Notes: generated by a model from the letters alone, not told the origin. Shown: positions 9,229-17,686, counted from the first letter of the stretch. The stretch is DNA of 50,081 bases from Pelosinus sp. (GCA_021372375.1 JAJFUN010000064.1:1-50081); one strand, 5' to 3'. Program-made: numbers and translations.

Positions 9229-9735
9229 TTAATCCTCGTTTTCATCTTTCCACTCAAAGTGTTCGCCGCAGAAGGGAATAAACAGAAATTTACTTTTCCC
9301 CATTTCCACAATATCATATGCGGCCAGTTCTTGCGGCACATAGACTGCATCTCCATTAAGATAAGCAATTCCTGTTGATTCGCCCGGCAGGAGCACTGTA
9401 TTGCGGTTTTTGGGGTCATAAACCATAATGGCATGATTTCGCCGCGCTATGGCATTATCTCTTAATATTTGAATATCCATATCATCGCCGCGGCCAATAA
9501 AATTTTTGCCTGTACGTACTTTATAATCAAGCCCTTTTTGCGGACCATCGATACAAACCAGCCAGCCGCAAACAGGCTCAATCTCTTCATAATATAAATC
9601 TTCTTCTAATTCCGTTTCCTTAACCTGTAACTCCGGTTTTTCCTTAACTGCTGTCTCTATATTGCAATAGGGACAAACCGTGCCATAACGTCTTGCGCTA
9701 AACATATGGCCATTTTGACATCTTGTAAGACTCAT
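9229..9735 (-). CDS. Zinc-ribbon + FHA domain protein
   Basis: The 168-residue protein has an N-terminal zinc-ribbon pattern (C6, H10, C21, C24), an acidic linker at ~35-52, and an FHA domain at ~57-155 with GRGDDMDI at 81-88, RRNH at 98-101 and a conserved Asn near 127. FHA domains bind phosphothreonine peptides. The substrate may be a kinase or structural protein of the same cluster. It is soluble. It starts 14 bases after the membrane FHA-like gene and ends 7 bases before the PP2C gene, so the reader, second reader and eraser are encoded consecutively. Confidence 0.85.
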   Translation of the reverse strand: MSLTRCQNGHMFSARRYGTVCPYCNIETAVKEKPELQVKETELEEDLYYEEIEPVCGWLVCIDGPQKGLDYKVRTGKNFIGRGDDMDIQILRDNAIARRNHAIMVYDPKNRNTVLLPGESTGIAYLNGDAVYVPQELAAYDIVEMGKSKFLFIPFCGEHFEWKDENED

Positions 9736-9749
9736 CTTCCCGCCCCTCT

Positions 9750-10343
9750 CTACTTTAGCAATAACCGCGTATTGGCAATACTCACAATATCCCCTTTTTC
9801 CACCTTGCAGGGTTTGTTGCCAGTCAACCTATAGTACATCTTATCATTGGTTTTTTTTATCCCAATGCTGCTTGGCATATGCAGTCCTTCCAAATACCAA
9901 TCGCCTGCAGCAAAATTCATTATGGCGTGTTCGTCATAAATCAGCGCATCATATACGCTGTTACTCAAATCTATGTCAACCTCTTTATTCTTGGTATTTT
10001 TACCGATGATCACGGATATCAGCCCCTGAATATTCCACTCTTTTATATAAGCCCCATTTTCATTCAGCATAACAATACCGCTGATATCACTATGTGTTGC
10101 TGTTGGAACAATCGCCAGAGGAGGATCATCTTGTTTTAATAATTGAATGACGTAATAAAACGCGATGCCGACTAAAATACAAATTAATCCATTCCTTAGT
10201 GCCATATAACTAGCGTAATATACATATATAAAACCGCAAAGCACTGACACTAACAGGACAATACTTAGATCTACATACTTTAAGCGTTTTTTTCGCTGCA
10301 ACCTTTGCTTTTCACGTAAATCAATTAATTGTTGTTCTGTCAT
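9750..10343 (-). CDS. Two-TM protein with C-terminal FHA-like domain
   Basis: Taken from ATG 10343 (197 residues); a reading from 10397 overlaps the J-domain gene and TTG 10352 is also possible. A basic cytoplasmic start (KQRLQRKKRLK) precedes two membrane helices at ~25-43 and ~51-68. The C-terminal ~100 residues have an FHA-like layout: IGKNTKNKEVDI at ~113-124, an EHA at ~138-140 and a beta-rich end. The classical Arg and Ser that contact phosphothreonine are not conserved, so it may bind a non-phosphorylated partner. It probably anchors a signalling complex at the membrane. Confidence 0.68.
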   Translation of the reverse strand: MTEQQLIDLREKQRLQRKKRLKYVDLSIVLLVSVLCGFIYVYYASYMALRNGLICILVGIAFYYVIQLLKQDDPPLAIVPTATHSDISGIVMLNENGAYIKEWNIQGLISVIIGKNTKNKEVDIDLSNSVYDALIYDEHAIMNFAAGDWYLEGLHMPSSIGIKKTNDKMYYRLTGNKPCKVEKGDIVSIANTRLLLK

Positions 10344-10365
10344 TTTTGTCAAAAAATCAGCCCCA

Positions 10366-10809
10366 CTATTTATTTTTCGGCTTAAAAAAGCTTTCAAAAA
10401 TTTCTGATGTATCTAAAATATTTTTTGCTTGTTTATTTTTTCTTCCACCAAAATCAGCACTTATTTTATTACTTTTGGGATTAAATCCAAAAAAGCTCTC
10501 AAATTGCCTGTTAACATTGTCAAAATTAATTCCGCTTGTAGAAAATTCCGGCTGTGTTTTTTTATTATTGCTTGTTTTTTCTTGTGCTCTTTGCGCAGAA
10601 ACATCTAGTTGCTGATCATATTTCTTCCGTGCCTCCGGATTACTCAATACCGTATACGCTTCACTAATCTCACGAAAGCGCAATTCAGCCTTTTTATCAC
10701 CTGGATGCAAATCGGGATGACATTGTTTAGATAATTTACGATAACTTTTTTTTATTTCATCCTGGCTTGCTGCCTGGCTTATGGCCAATATATCATAGTA
10801 ACTTTTCAT
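10366..10809 (-). CDS. J-domain (DnaJ-like) co-chaperone
   Basis: Residues 1-67 form a J domain with the HPD motif at 31-33, needed to stimulate Hsp70 ATPase. The rest is a low-complexity, Asn/Lys-rich tail with two FESFF motifs, one in the middle and one near the end, probably short docking peptides. There is no zinc finger or C-terminal peptide-binding domain, so this is a class III J-protein with a specific client. The Hsp70-like protein encoded later in the cluster is the obvious partner. The gene lies 60 bases after the second tube gene, with a stable hairpin between. Confidence 0.88.
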   Translation of the reverse strand: MKSYYDILAISQAASQDEIKKSYRKLSKQCHPDLHPGDKKAELRFREISEAYTVLSNPEARKKYDQQLDVSAQRAQEKTSNNKKTQPEFSTSGINFDNVNRQFESFFGFNPKSNKISADFGGRKNKQAKNILDTSEIFESFFKPKNK

Positions 10810-10840
10810 TTTTATAATCCTTTGTACAAAAGTCTATTAA

Positions 10841-10863
10841 GAGGGGGGAAATCCCCCCGCTCT
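10841..10863 (-). promoter_or_regulatory. GC-rich hairpin between tube genes and J-domain gene
   Basis: AGAGCGGGGGGATTTCCCCCCTCT can fold into a near-perfect hairpin on the minus strand. It is followed by TAATAG rather than a run of T, so it is not a classic terminator. A partial terminator or mRNA-stabilising hairpin at this place would raise the level of the upstream sheath and tube genes over the signalling genes, as expected for structural parts needed in many copies. Confidence 0.5.
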
Positions 10864-10869
10864 GATTGG

Positions 10870-11295
10870 TTAGGCTTTATATCCGCCCTCAATTTTTACA
10901 TCCGGCAATTTGTCCTTTTTCTGTTTGACAATCAGTTCAAAAGTTCCCGTACCTTCGGTATCTCCGTAATTTTCGGTATAATCTACTACAAATGCATTAG
11001 GGAAACTAAACTTTCTAACCATTTGATCAGCAGCGATTACTTCTACCGTCACTTTCCGATAACAGTCAGCCTTCTCGGCCGGAACCAAAGACCAAGTTGC
11101 CATCTTCATCGTATCATCTGTGTTATCGCCGCCAACTGCAGCCAATATTTTACCACTGATGGTTATAGTTACCCCTAAATCAGTAGAACGCGCATTCGAA
11201 TCATCAGGAGTGTCTGTCTTAAACAGCACTGTTTTTATACTGGCCTTTTTTAAATCAATCGTTTCATTGCCTTCAATTTTTACGTTAAATCCCAT
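10870..11295 (-). CDS. Tube-like (Hcp/tail-tube fold) protein, second copy
   Basis: The 141-residue protein starts at the fourth ATG of a cluster (MGFNVK), which aligns with the start of its upstream paralogue and fits the AAGGA ribosome binding site. It has beta-rich composition with no signal peptide or membrane helix, and shares most residues with the upstream copy, including DTPDDSNARSTDLG and SLVPAEKADCYRK. Small beta-barrel proteins of ~140-170 residues next to a sheath gene are typical inner tube subunits. No motif alone proves this. An alternative is that one copy forms the tube and the other a cap or initiator. Confidence 0.65.
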   Translation of the reverse strand: MGFNVKIEGNETIDLKKASIKTVLFKTDTPDDSNARSTDLGVTITISGKILAAVGGDNTDDTMKMATWSLVPAEKADCYRKVTVEVIAADQMVRKFSFPNAFVVDYTENYGDTEGTGTFELIVKQKKDKLPDVKIEGGYKA

Positions 11296-11322
11296 TATCA
11301 TCATTCCTTCCAGTAATATTAT

Positions 11323-11754
11323 TTAGTTTTTTGCAGAATAACCGCCTTCAACTTTGATAGTGGGCAGTTGATCTTTCTTTTGTTTCATATGCAAGTAGAA
11401 GCTGCCAACGCCTTCTTCGTCACCATAGGTTTCCGTGTAATCCACTACAAATGCATTTGGGAAAGATAACTTTCTTACTACCTCATCTGCAGCAATTACT
11501 TCTACTGTAAGTTTCCGGTAGCAATCCGCCTTTTCTGCCGGTACCAGCGACCATGTCGCAATCTTCATTGTTCCATCCGAATTTTCACCACCTACCGCTG
11601 CCAATATTTTACCGGTTACGATGATAGATGTACCCAAATCAGTAGAACGAGCATTGGAATCATCAGGAGTATCTGTTAGGAACTTTACAGTTTCAATACT
11701 TTTTACTCCTAACTCAATATTTTCCTGCCCCTCGATTTTAAGCTTAAACCCCAT
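11323..11754 (-). CDS. Tube-like (Hcp/tail-tube fold) protein, first copy
   Basis: The 143-residue, beta-rich, soluble protein is paralogous to the next gene downstream; divergence is concentrated near the C-terminus. It follows the sheath-like gene by 79 bases, matching the usual sheath-then-tube order in contractile phages, pyocins and type VI clusters. It has a good ribosome binding site (AGGAGG) before ATG 11754. The predicted role is the inner tube through which or with which cargo is delivered. Confidence 0.66.
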   Translation of the reverse strand: MGFKLKIEGQENIELGVKSIETVKFLTDTPDDSNARSTDLGTSIIVTGKILAAVGGENSDGTMKIATWSLVPAEKADCYRKLTVEVIAADEVVRKLSFPNAFVVDYTETYGDEEGVGSFYLHMKQKKDQLPTIKVEGGYSAKN

Positions 11755-11833
11755 TAAAATGCCTCCTATTTACATATTTAGGTATTATGTATACGACTGC
11801 AAAACTATAGGTCTTGCGCCGGAATACCTCAGT

Positions 11834-14008
11834 TTAGACTTTGCTCGCCACGTTTTTAGTAATCTCCACTTCCAGGTTCTTCACATTGCCATTAAAGGTA
11901 AGATCAATTTGGCAAAGCCCATTTTTATCATCAATATTATAGCTAATGTCATCGCCTTCCTGAATAATCGAGTTAATATATTCACGATTAGAAAGCCATT
12001 GACTTTTTTGACTATTAGGATTCTTACTGAAAAACCAAACGATATTATCCTGCTTAAAGTCATTGCTGATAAAGCGCAAAATTCTCTCAACATAGGTACT
12101 CACTGTTGTTTTATAAATGGAATCAAAATTATTTTCTTCATCATTGCTTAAGCTTCTTGCTTTGTATACCATAATCTTCTTAATTTCCTTCCCCTCTACT
12201 TGTGCATTTTCTGAGGAGAAGATAAAACCAAAGTTTCGACGATTTATGGCATTTTTAATGTTATTGGTAAAACCAGAAATTTCTTTTGCCAATGTCGTAG
12301 TAACTTTTAGTGCATTATCACCGGATTCCACATCAAATCGTACGCCAGGATAAGATCGATTGACCTTTTTAAAGGCGTCGCGCAAGAATTCCGGACATTG
12401 CCAAGCAGCTACGATTCCGGCAGCTACATAAGAACTGCCGATATATACACCATCAATCCATAATTTCATAATATCTTCTTTTTCTTTAGACAGTTGCGCC
12501 GCGCCTACTTCATTGACGGTCATTTTGTTATCCAGAATAACCCCTGACTTATCTTTAGGGATAATTGTAAAATTCGGTATGCACGGAATGGCATATTCAC
12601 TAAAGTCTCGACGAATTAATACAGAACACTTATCAATAAATTTTTCAATGCCCGCTGTGGCAACATGACTAAATGTTGTCTCCTCGCGGCACTCAAAATT
12701 AAAGAACACCTGAATTTTATAATCTTTAGCGGTATTAAGCAGCGTAATTAAAGATTCCATGGTATTACAATCTTGACGGTTATTTTGTTCATTGCCTTTA
12801 AATCGCGTCCGGCTTAATTTTGCTTTTGCCGCCAATTCCATGCTCACTTCCGGTACAATTGCAAACCATATCGTATTAGTAAAATCATTTTTAGCATTTA
12901 CAGTATTTAAAAAAGTGTGTAACCGCGGTAAATTATTGCTTTTCACAATCATTTCTAATTTATTATTGGTCACCAGCAAGCTGGGCTGCATGCCCTTATT
13001 CTTTACGGCATATTGTTCAAAAAACATTTTTACACCAATAATCTTTTCAACAAGCGGTTTGACCGTTTTAACAAAATCATCTTTAGCACTTTTATAAAAT
13101 TCTAGATATGTATTATAGTTTTGCACTTCCGTCGCTGTATCCACTTCACTTTGGATTGTTGAAGGCAATGGACAAAATGTTCTGACAACCAGGCTTCTTA
13201 TATAATTTGACGATACTTGATTCACAGCATCGTAATCTTCTTCAAAGGCGGTTATCAAGCCTGTATTTGCTTTATCATCCAAAACAGTTAATGCTGTTGT
13301 TTCATTTTTTGGTGCTTCAATAATTTTTAGTTCACCTTTTTCCCCCATGCTCAGCACACCAATTTGCAAAGGTTCATTATTCCCTTGTTGTTCACCACTA
13401 CCTAAAAGGAGTCTTGTTTTAATATCCTCAATCGCTAATGGCAACATTGCCATAATGTTATTATAATTTTCACTGGCTTCTTCAAACATGTAATTTAGTT
13501 TATCGCCAACATCCAATTTTTTAGGATCTCCATCATCTATCGCCTCGTACTGATTATAGAGATAATTTATTTCTTTGCGCGATTGACGAATATCATCCAT
13601 AACTTTTTTCGGTGAAATCATATCCAAAAGATTTTCAAATTTAAAATCAACATTAGCTATGCCCTGTGCGCTTTTTGCATCAATCAGCGTAATCAGCATT
13701 TTAACAAAGTCATTATGCTTATTAATCGGAATTTCAGTAATGCAATTATCTGGAATGTTCTCAGGTTTTTTTAATGTGTATAACACTTTTTGATTAGCTG
13801 CGTTAAAAAAAGAATAAATGACTGGGGAAAATTTATCCAAAAATTCATCAAAGCTTTTTACAAGCAATTTCTCGTTTATTTCTTTAATTTTTTCATCACT
13901 TAGACTTTCTAAATTTTTCGTATCACCAATTAGGGTGATAATATCCAATTTTTCTGGATTAATTTCCTCAAAGAGTATTGTTCGATTTGTCTGCTCAATT
14001 GTTTCCAT
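11834..14008 (-). CDS. Large tail-sheath-like protein
   Basis: The start is ATG 14008 with AGAGAGG upstream. The open frame continues to 14158, but that extension runs through a terminator-like hairpin and is rejected. The 724-residue soluble protein has a helical N-terminal ~200 residues. The second half has features of TssC/VipB and phage sheath proteins: an NxMxSL helix near 415-425, a conserved-looking block at ~515-545 (WIDGVYIGSSYVAAG), and a short all-beta end at ~690-720 of the type that forms the inter-subunit handshake. It is longer than usual sheaths (about 350-500 residues), suggesting an added N-terminal domain. It is the first gene of the cluster. Confidence 0.62.
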   Translation of the reverse strand: METIEQTNRTILFEEINPEKLDIITLIGDTKNLESLSDEKIKEINEKLLVKSFDEFLDKFSPVIYSFFNAANQKVLYTLKKPENIPDNCITEIPINKHNDFVKMLITLIDAKSAQGIANVDFKFENLLDMISPKKVMDDIRQSRKEINYLYNQYEAIDDGDPKKLDVGDKLNYMFEEASENYNNIMAMLPLAIEDIKTRLLLGSGEQQGNNEPLQIGVLSMGEKGELKIIEAPKNETTALTVLDDKANTGLITAFEEDYDAVNQVSSNYIRSLVVRTFCPLPSTIQSEVDTATEVQNYNTYLEFYKSAKDDFVKTVKPLVEKIIGVKMFFEQYAVKNKGMQPSLLVTNNKLEMIVKSNNLPRLHTFLNTVNAKNDFTNTIWFAIVPEVSMELAAKAKLSRTRFKGNEQNNRQDCNTMESLITLLNTAKDYKIQVFFNFECREETTFSHVATAGIEKFIDKCSVLIRRDFSEYAIPCIPNFTIIPKDKSGVILDNKMTVNEVGAAQLSKEKEDIMKLWIDGVYIGSSYVAAGIVAAWQCPEFLRDAFKKVNRSYPGVRFDVESGDNALKVTTTLAKEISGFTNNIKNAINRRNFGFIFSSENAQVEGKEIKKIMVYKARSLSNDEENNFDSIYKTTVSTYVERILRFISNDFKQDNIVWFFSKNPNSQKSQWLSNREYINSIIQEGDDISYNIDDKNGLCQIDLTFNGNVKNLEVEITKNVASKV

Positions 14009-14060
14009 TTTGGTATTCCTCTCTTTTTTATATTTTGAATTCACACCTATTTTAGGCAAT

Positions 14061-14125
14061 AAAAAACCACCGCATTTTTTATAAAAATGGGGTGGGTACA
14101 CTATTAACTCCAAGCAGCCCAAGTG
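14061..14125 (-). terminator. Terminator-like hairpin with conserved 5' flank, copy 2
   Basis: On the minus strand CCACCCC...GCGGTGG is followed by TTTTTTATT. The 26 bases before it, ending in GCTTGGAGTTAATAG, are nearly identical to those before the hairpin at 14357-14420. It sits 53 bases before the sheath start, so it may attenuate entry into the cluster. Confidence 0.6.
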
Positions 14126-14193
14126 TCCATATACAGATCTGCTTTTCATTGCTTCCAAGATTCAGTAATATTTTGTATCAATGTATATATATT

Positions 14194-14223
14194 ACCATGT
14201 AAAATAATACCATGCAATATAAA
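14194..14223 (-). promoter_or_regulatory. 15-bp direct repeats upstream of the sheath gene
   Basis: Two adjacent copies of ACCATG(T/C)AA(A/T)ATAA(T/A) lie about 190 bases before the sheath start in an AT-rich stretch with promoter-like sequences such as TAATAT. They could be an operator for the cluster. The promoter cannot be fixed confidently. Otherwise the AT-rich stretch 14126-14356 shows no gene. Confidence 0.35.
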
Positions 14224-14356
14224 ATATGTAACAGGTTCTATATTTTAGAGAGAAAATTGTTGTTTTACTTTAAAATGTACTTACTTTTATGATTTTTCAT
14301 GCAAATTTACTTTTTAATACACTTCCTTATAGTTCTGCTATAAGTCATATTTGATA

Positions 14357-14420
14357 TAAAAAACCCACCTCTTCAAATGAGAATGGGTGGGTAAACTATT
14401 AACTCCAAGCAGTCCAAGTG
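14357..14420 (-). terminator. Terminator of topB with conserved 5' flank, copy 1
   Basis: ACCCACC...GGTGGGT followed by TTTTTTATA on the minus strand, 48 bases after the topB stop. The flank before it (CACTTGGACTGCTTGGAGTT) repeats at 14100-14125. In both copies a short in-frame reading ends Thr-Trp-(Ala/Thr)-Ala-Trp-Ser-stop. Confidence 0.75.
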
Positions 14421-14467
14421 AACGTACCTGGCAATTTAGCTATTTTTCAATAAATTTTTGGACACAA

Positions 14468-16630
14468 CTATTTCATATTGTCAATAAACTCCATACTCCA
14501 GTTATATCGTCCTGTATTCTCATCCTTTTTATAATAAAAGTATGCTGCAAATTTGTTACCCTTTTTGCTTATTAGACCACGAAATCCAACTCGACCATTT
14601 TTTAACAAAAGTTTAATCATTTCCGGTGAAACTGATTTGCCGAAGGCAGTAATGTAGCGATCATCTTTCCATATTGCGAATTTACAACCATTTTTCCAAT
14701 TACTACAGCCAAAAGTTTTCAGCGATTGCACAACAGGGCTACCACATTCTGGACATTGCCCTAATACTTCAACATCACTGGCAACAGTACTTTTCGCCCC
14801 AAATTTAGGATCATTTTTTATGTCATTCACAGATTTCTTAATAAATTCTTCAATTATATTGATAAAATCATTCTTATGAAATTTGTGCTTTTCAATATCC
14901 GCAAGTGTTTTTTCAAGTTTACCCGTATATTCTAAATCAAATAAATCCTGTACGGGAAATGTTTCAACCAACATTTTCCCTAAGTCAGTACAAACCAGGC
15001 TTTTCCCTTTAGTCGTTATATAGCCAACATCTTTTAACTTTTTTATTGTCTCCGCTCTAGTAGCTGGAGTACCAATACTAAATCCACTCAGTATTGCTAG
15101 CATCATTTCGTCTGAATCTTCTTCTTCGTAACTTTTACCACACGTCTCCATAACCCGCAGCAACGTTTTTTCATTATGGGCCTTCGGCGCCTTTCGCTTG
15201 ACTTCGGCGACACTACTATTTTTTACTACCAACTGCTCATTTTCTTCAATCATTGGTAAAATTACTTCTTTAGCTGTTATCTTCTCAATTTTTTTCCATC
15301 CCTCAACAAGCTGCACTTTACCTTTACTGATAAAAATACCCTTTAGCATCCTATCACTAATTTGAATATCTAAAACAGTTTCCTCACTCTCAGCAACAGG
15401 CATAAATTGCGCTAAAAATCTATTTTTTATTGCATCATAAACAACATTTTCCTCGGCTGTAAGGCTCTTTGGTATCATATAGGTAGGTATAATCGCGGAA
15501 TGGCTTTCCACCTTTTTACTGTCAAATACTCGCTTATTAGTATGAAATGCAATTTCATCGGCAAATGGATTTCCCTGCTTATGTGTATTTAAAACTTTCT
15601 CCACGCGTTCGATTAAACTCTCATCCAAAACCTGGCTGGCCGTACGCGGGTAGGTAATAGCCTTTTTTTCATATAATGATTGCGCTGTCTTTAATACTTT
15701 ATCTGAAGTCCAATTTTTAAACTTGCTGGTGATGAACCCCTGTAAATTAGATAAGTTAAATAAATAGGGCGGATATTCATTTTTTTGTTCTACTTTCTTG
15801 GAGATAACCACAGCATTTTTACCATTTAGATCCTTAGCGATGCTTGTAAGATATCCTTGATCCTCAAACTTTTCACTATCCTCTTCCTGATAGATACCCT
15901 CAAAGGAAGCGTTAGTCATGTTATTAAATTCTGCAACTAATTTATAATACTTAGACTCCTGGAAATTCTCTATTTCCTTATCGCGATCATAAATGATCTT
16001 CAGTGTTGGTAAAAGAACTCTGCCAATATTTAAAACTTTTATTTTTTCATCATCACGATATTTTACAGTTGCTACAGATGTAAGATTAATGCCGATTAAC
16101 CAATCCGCCAATTGGCGGCCTATTCCTGCATCTTGTAAAGACTGCATATCTGTATTGGGTCTTAAATTCTTGAGTCCCTTCAAAACTTCATCAGTAGTCC
16201 ATTCGTTAAGGAGTAAACGCTCAATCGGTTTGGGGGTCTTCAGATACATTGCTATCTCATCAAATATTAATTGTCCTTCGCGATCATCATCGGTAGCAGC
16301 AATGATTCCTTCTATATCAGCTCTTGCCATCAAATCGTTTATAATATTAATTTGCTTTTGGGCCCCACTATCTACCTCGTGCTTATTGATTCCAGAGGCT
16401 TTAACTTTGTATTTAAATGCCTGGGGAATATACGGAAAGTTCTCTAACCGCCAGCCTTTTAACGATAAATCATAATCTACCATATCGTATAATTGCAGTA
16501 AATGCCCAAAGGCCCAAGTTATTACATACTCATTTCCTTCGATAAAACCATCCTTCCTACCTTTGGCATTAATTGCATCCGCTATGTTTCTGGCTACTGA
16601 CGGTTTTTCCGCTATAATCAATTTTTTCAT
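14468..16630 (-). CDS. topB: DNA topoisomerase III (type IA)
   Basis: The 720-residue protein has an N-terminal Toprim domain (IIAEKPSVARNIADAI at 4-19; DDDREGQ near 117-123), the central gate domains with the catalytic tyrosine in ITYPRTASQ near 334-342, and a C-terminal zinc-finger repeat (CPECG...CSNWKNGC). It relaxes negatively supercoiled DNA and decatenates single-strand-linked DNA. Length and motif order fit the TopB group common in Firmicutes. It is monocistronic, with its own terminator. The upstream ribosome binding site is weak. It adjoins the tail-like cluster but nothing links the functions. Confidence 0.93.
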   Translation of the reverse strand: MKKLIIAEKPSVARNIADAINAKGRKDGFIEGNEYVITWAFGHLLQLYDMVDYDLSLKGWRLENFPYIPQAFKYKVKASGINKHEVDSGAQKQINIINDLMARADIEGIIAATDDDREGQLIFDEIAMYLKTPKPIERLLLNEWTTDEVLKGLKNLRPNTDMQSLQDAGIGRQLADWLIGINLTSVATVKYRDDEKIKVLNIGRVLLPTLKIIYDRDKEIENFQESKYYKLVAEFNNMTNASFEGIYQEEDSEKFEDQGYLTSIAKDLNGKNAVVISKKVEQKNEYPPYLFNLSNLQGFITSKFKNWTSDKVLKTAQSLYEKKAITYPRTASQVLDESLIERVEKVLNTHKQGNPFADEIAFHTNKRVFDSKKVESHSAIIPTYMIPKSLTAEENVVYDAIKNRFLAQFMPVAESEETVLDIQISDRMLKGIFISKGKVQLVEGWKKIEKITAKEVILPMIEENEQLVVKNSSVAEVKRKAPKAHNEKTLLRVMETCGKSYEEEDSDEMMLAILSGFSIGTPATRAETIKKLKDVGYITTKGKSLVCTDLGKMLVETFPVQDLFDLEYTGKLEKTLADIEKHKFHKNDFINIIEEFIKKSVNDIKNDPKFGAKSTVASDVEVLGQCPECGSPVVQSLKTFGCSNWKNGCKFAIWKDDRYITAFGKSVSPEMIKLLLKNGRVGFRGLISKKGNKFAAYFYYKKDENTGRYNWSMEFIDNMK

Positions 16631-16783
16631 TTTTATTCAATAACACCTTATTAAGTATTTTTATTGCGCTTCATAATGATTTTCTTAAAATATTATTATA
16701 CATCATATTTATAAATTCATGTTCTATGTATAATTCTAGCAAAAGTTACCCCCAGCAACAAGTACGTACAATTTACAAATACA

Positions 16784-16822
16784 TAAAAAACACTGACTTA
16801 TTACACTATGCAATAAGTCAGT
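16784..16822 (-). terminator. Terminator after the hydrogenase operon
   Basis: ACTGACTTATTG...CAATAAGTCAGT-type stem followed by TTTTTTATG on the minus strand, 20 bases past the ArsR stop. It ends the hydrogenase-arsR transcript. Confidence 0.85.
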
Positions 16823-16841
16823 AAGCTAGTTTCGACAATAT

Positions 16842-17180
16842 TTAATTTCCTTTTTCTTCTTTACTAAACTTATTTAATATACTGATAGTACTAATTAAAT
16901 GGTTGTTAAAAATTCGCCGAGCAGAATCTAAAAGTTCAATAATTGCCGGGTCTCTTAAGGAATACATAACCTTAGTCCCATCTTTTTTCCCATCCACAAT
17001 ATTTTTACTTCTTAAAACAGCCAATTGCTGCGAAACAGCTGATCCTTCGCTGCCAATTAGCCCCTGCAGCTCATTGACACTTTTATCCCCTTCTGATAAT
17101 AGTTCGAGAATGCGGATTCGCAGCGGATGGCTAAGCGCTTTAAAAAAATCGGCTTTAAACTGCTGCCGTTCAAGATTCAT
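16842..17180 (-). CDS. ArsR-family winged-helix regulator
   Basis: The 112-residue protein has the ArsR layout: FKALSHPLRIRILELL at ~13-28, a recognition helix around 47-60 (SAVSQQLAVLRSKNIV) and a basic wing (DGKKDGTKVMY). It has no cysteine, so it does not use the classical metal-thiolate sensor sites. It overlaps the end of the hydrogenase small-subunit gene by 11 bases and is the last gene of that operon, so it probably feeds back on hydrogenase expression. Its signal is unknown. Confidence 0.88.
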   Translation of the reverse strand: MNLERQQFKADFFKALSHPLRIRILELLSEGDKSVNELQGLIGSEGSAVSQQLAVLRSKNIVDGKKDGTKVMYSLRDPAIIELLDSARRIFNNHLISTISILNKFSKEEKGN

Positions 17181-17649
17181 TAGACTCCCCCCTATCTTCG
17201 TATTGATCTAGGGCTCGAAGAATTCCTTCAAGCAAAGCTTGCGGGCGGGGAGGACAACCAGGTATATAAACAGCTACCGGCAAAATTTTATCGACCCCGC
17301 CATTACCGGCATACGTCTGTCCAGCCATCCCACCGCCGCAGGCGCAGGTTCCTACTGCTAAAACTATCTTGGGATTTGCCGCCGCATTGTAGGTCTTTCG
17401 CACGGCTTCTTCTAGATGCCTGGTTACACCGCCTGTGACCAGCAGCATATCTGCATGGCGCGGCGATGGGACAAAATCAACGCCAAACCGCTGTATATCA
17501 TAAATCGGATTACTCAGGGCATTCATCTCAAAATCGCAGGCATTGCATGAGCCTGAATCAACATGCCGTATGTGTAGAGATTTGCCCAGCACTTCTTTAA
17601 TTCTCTGCTGTAGTTTTATTTCCAAATCTGAGTCTTTTTGCTCACTCAC
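17170..17649 (-). CDS. hyfI: Group 4 [NiFe]-hydrogenase small subunit (HyfI/HycG-like)
   Basis: The start is GTG 17649 with AGGAGG eight bases upstream; an ATG at 17706 overlaps the previous gene and lacks such a site. The 159-residue NuoB-like protein has the proximal [4Fe-4S] ligands C35, C38, C102 (GTCACGG) and C132 (PGCPPRP). It passes electrons between the ferredoxin-like subunit and the [NiFe] site in the large subunit, on the cytoplasmic face of the membrane. It lies between the ferredoxin-like gene and arsR. Confidence 0.92.
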   Translation of the reverse strand: MSEQKDSDLEIKLQQRIKEVLGKSLHIRHVDSGSCNACDFEMNALSNPIYDIQRFGVDFVPSPRHADMLLVTGGVTRHLEEAVRKTYNAAANPKIVLAVGTCACGGGMAGQTYAGNGGVDKILPVAVYIPGCPPRPQALLEGILRALDQYEDRGESNES

Positions 17650-17686
17650 ACCATCAGCCTCCTTTAGGTAAAGGCAAGTTATTATA

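Noticed and set aside
14009-14158. N-terminal extension of the sheath-like protein
   Set aside because: The extension runs through a terminator hairpin and repeat, and a good ribosome binding site precedes ATG 14008.
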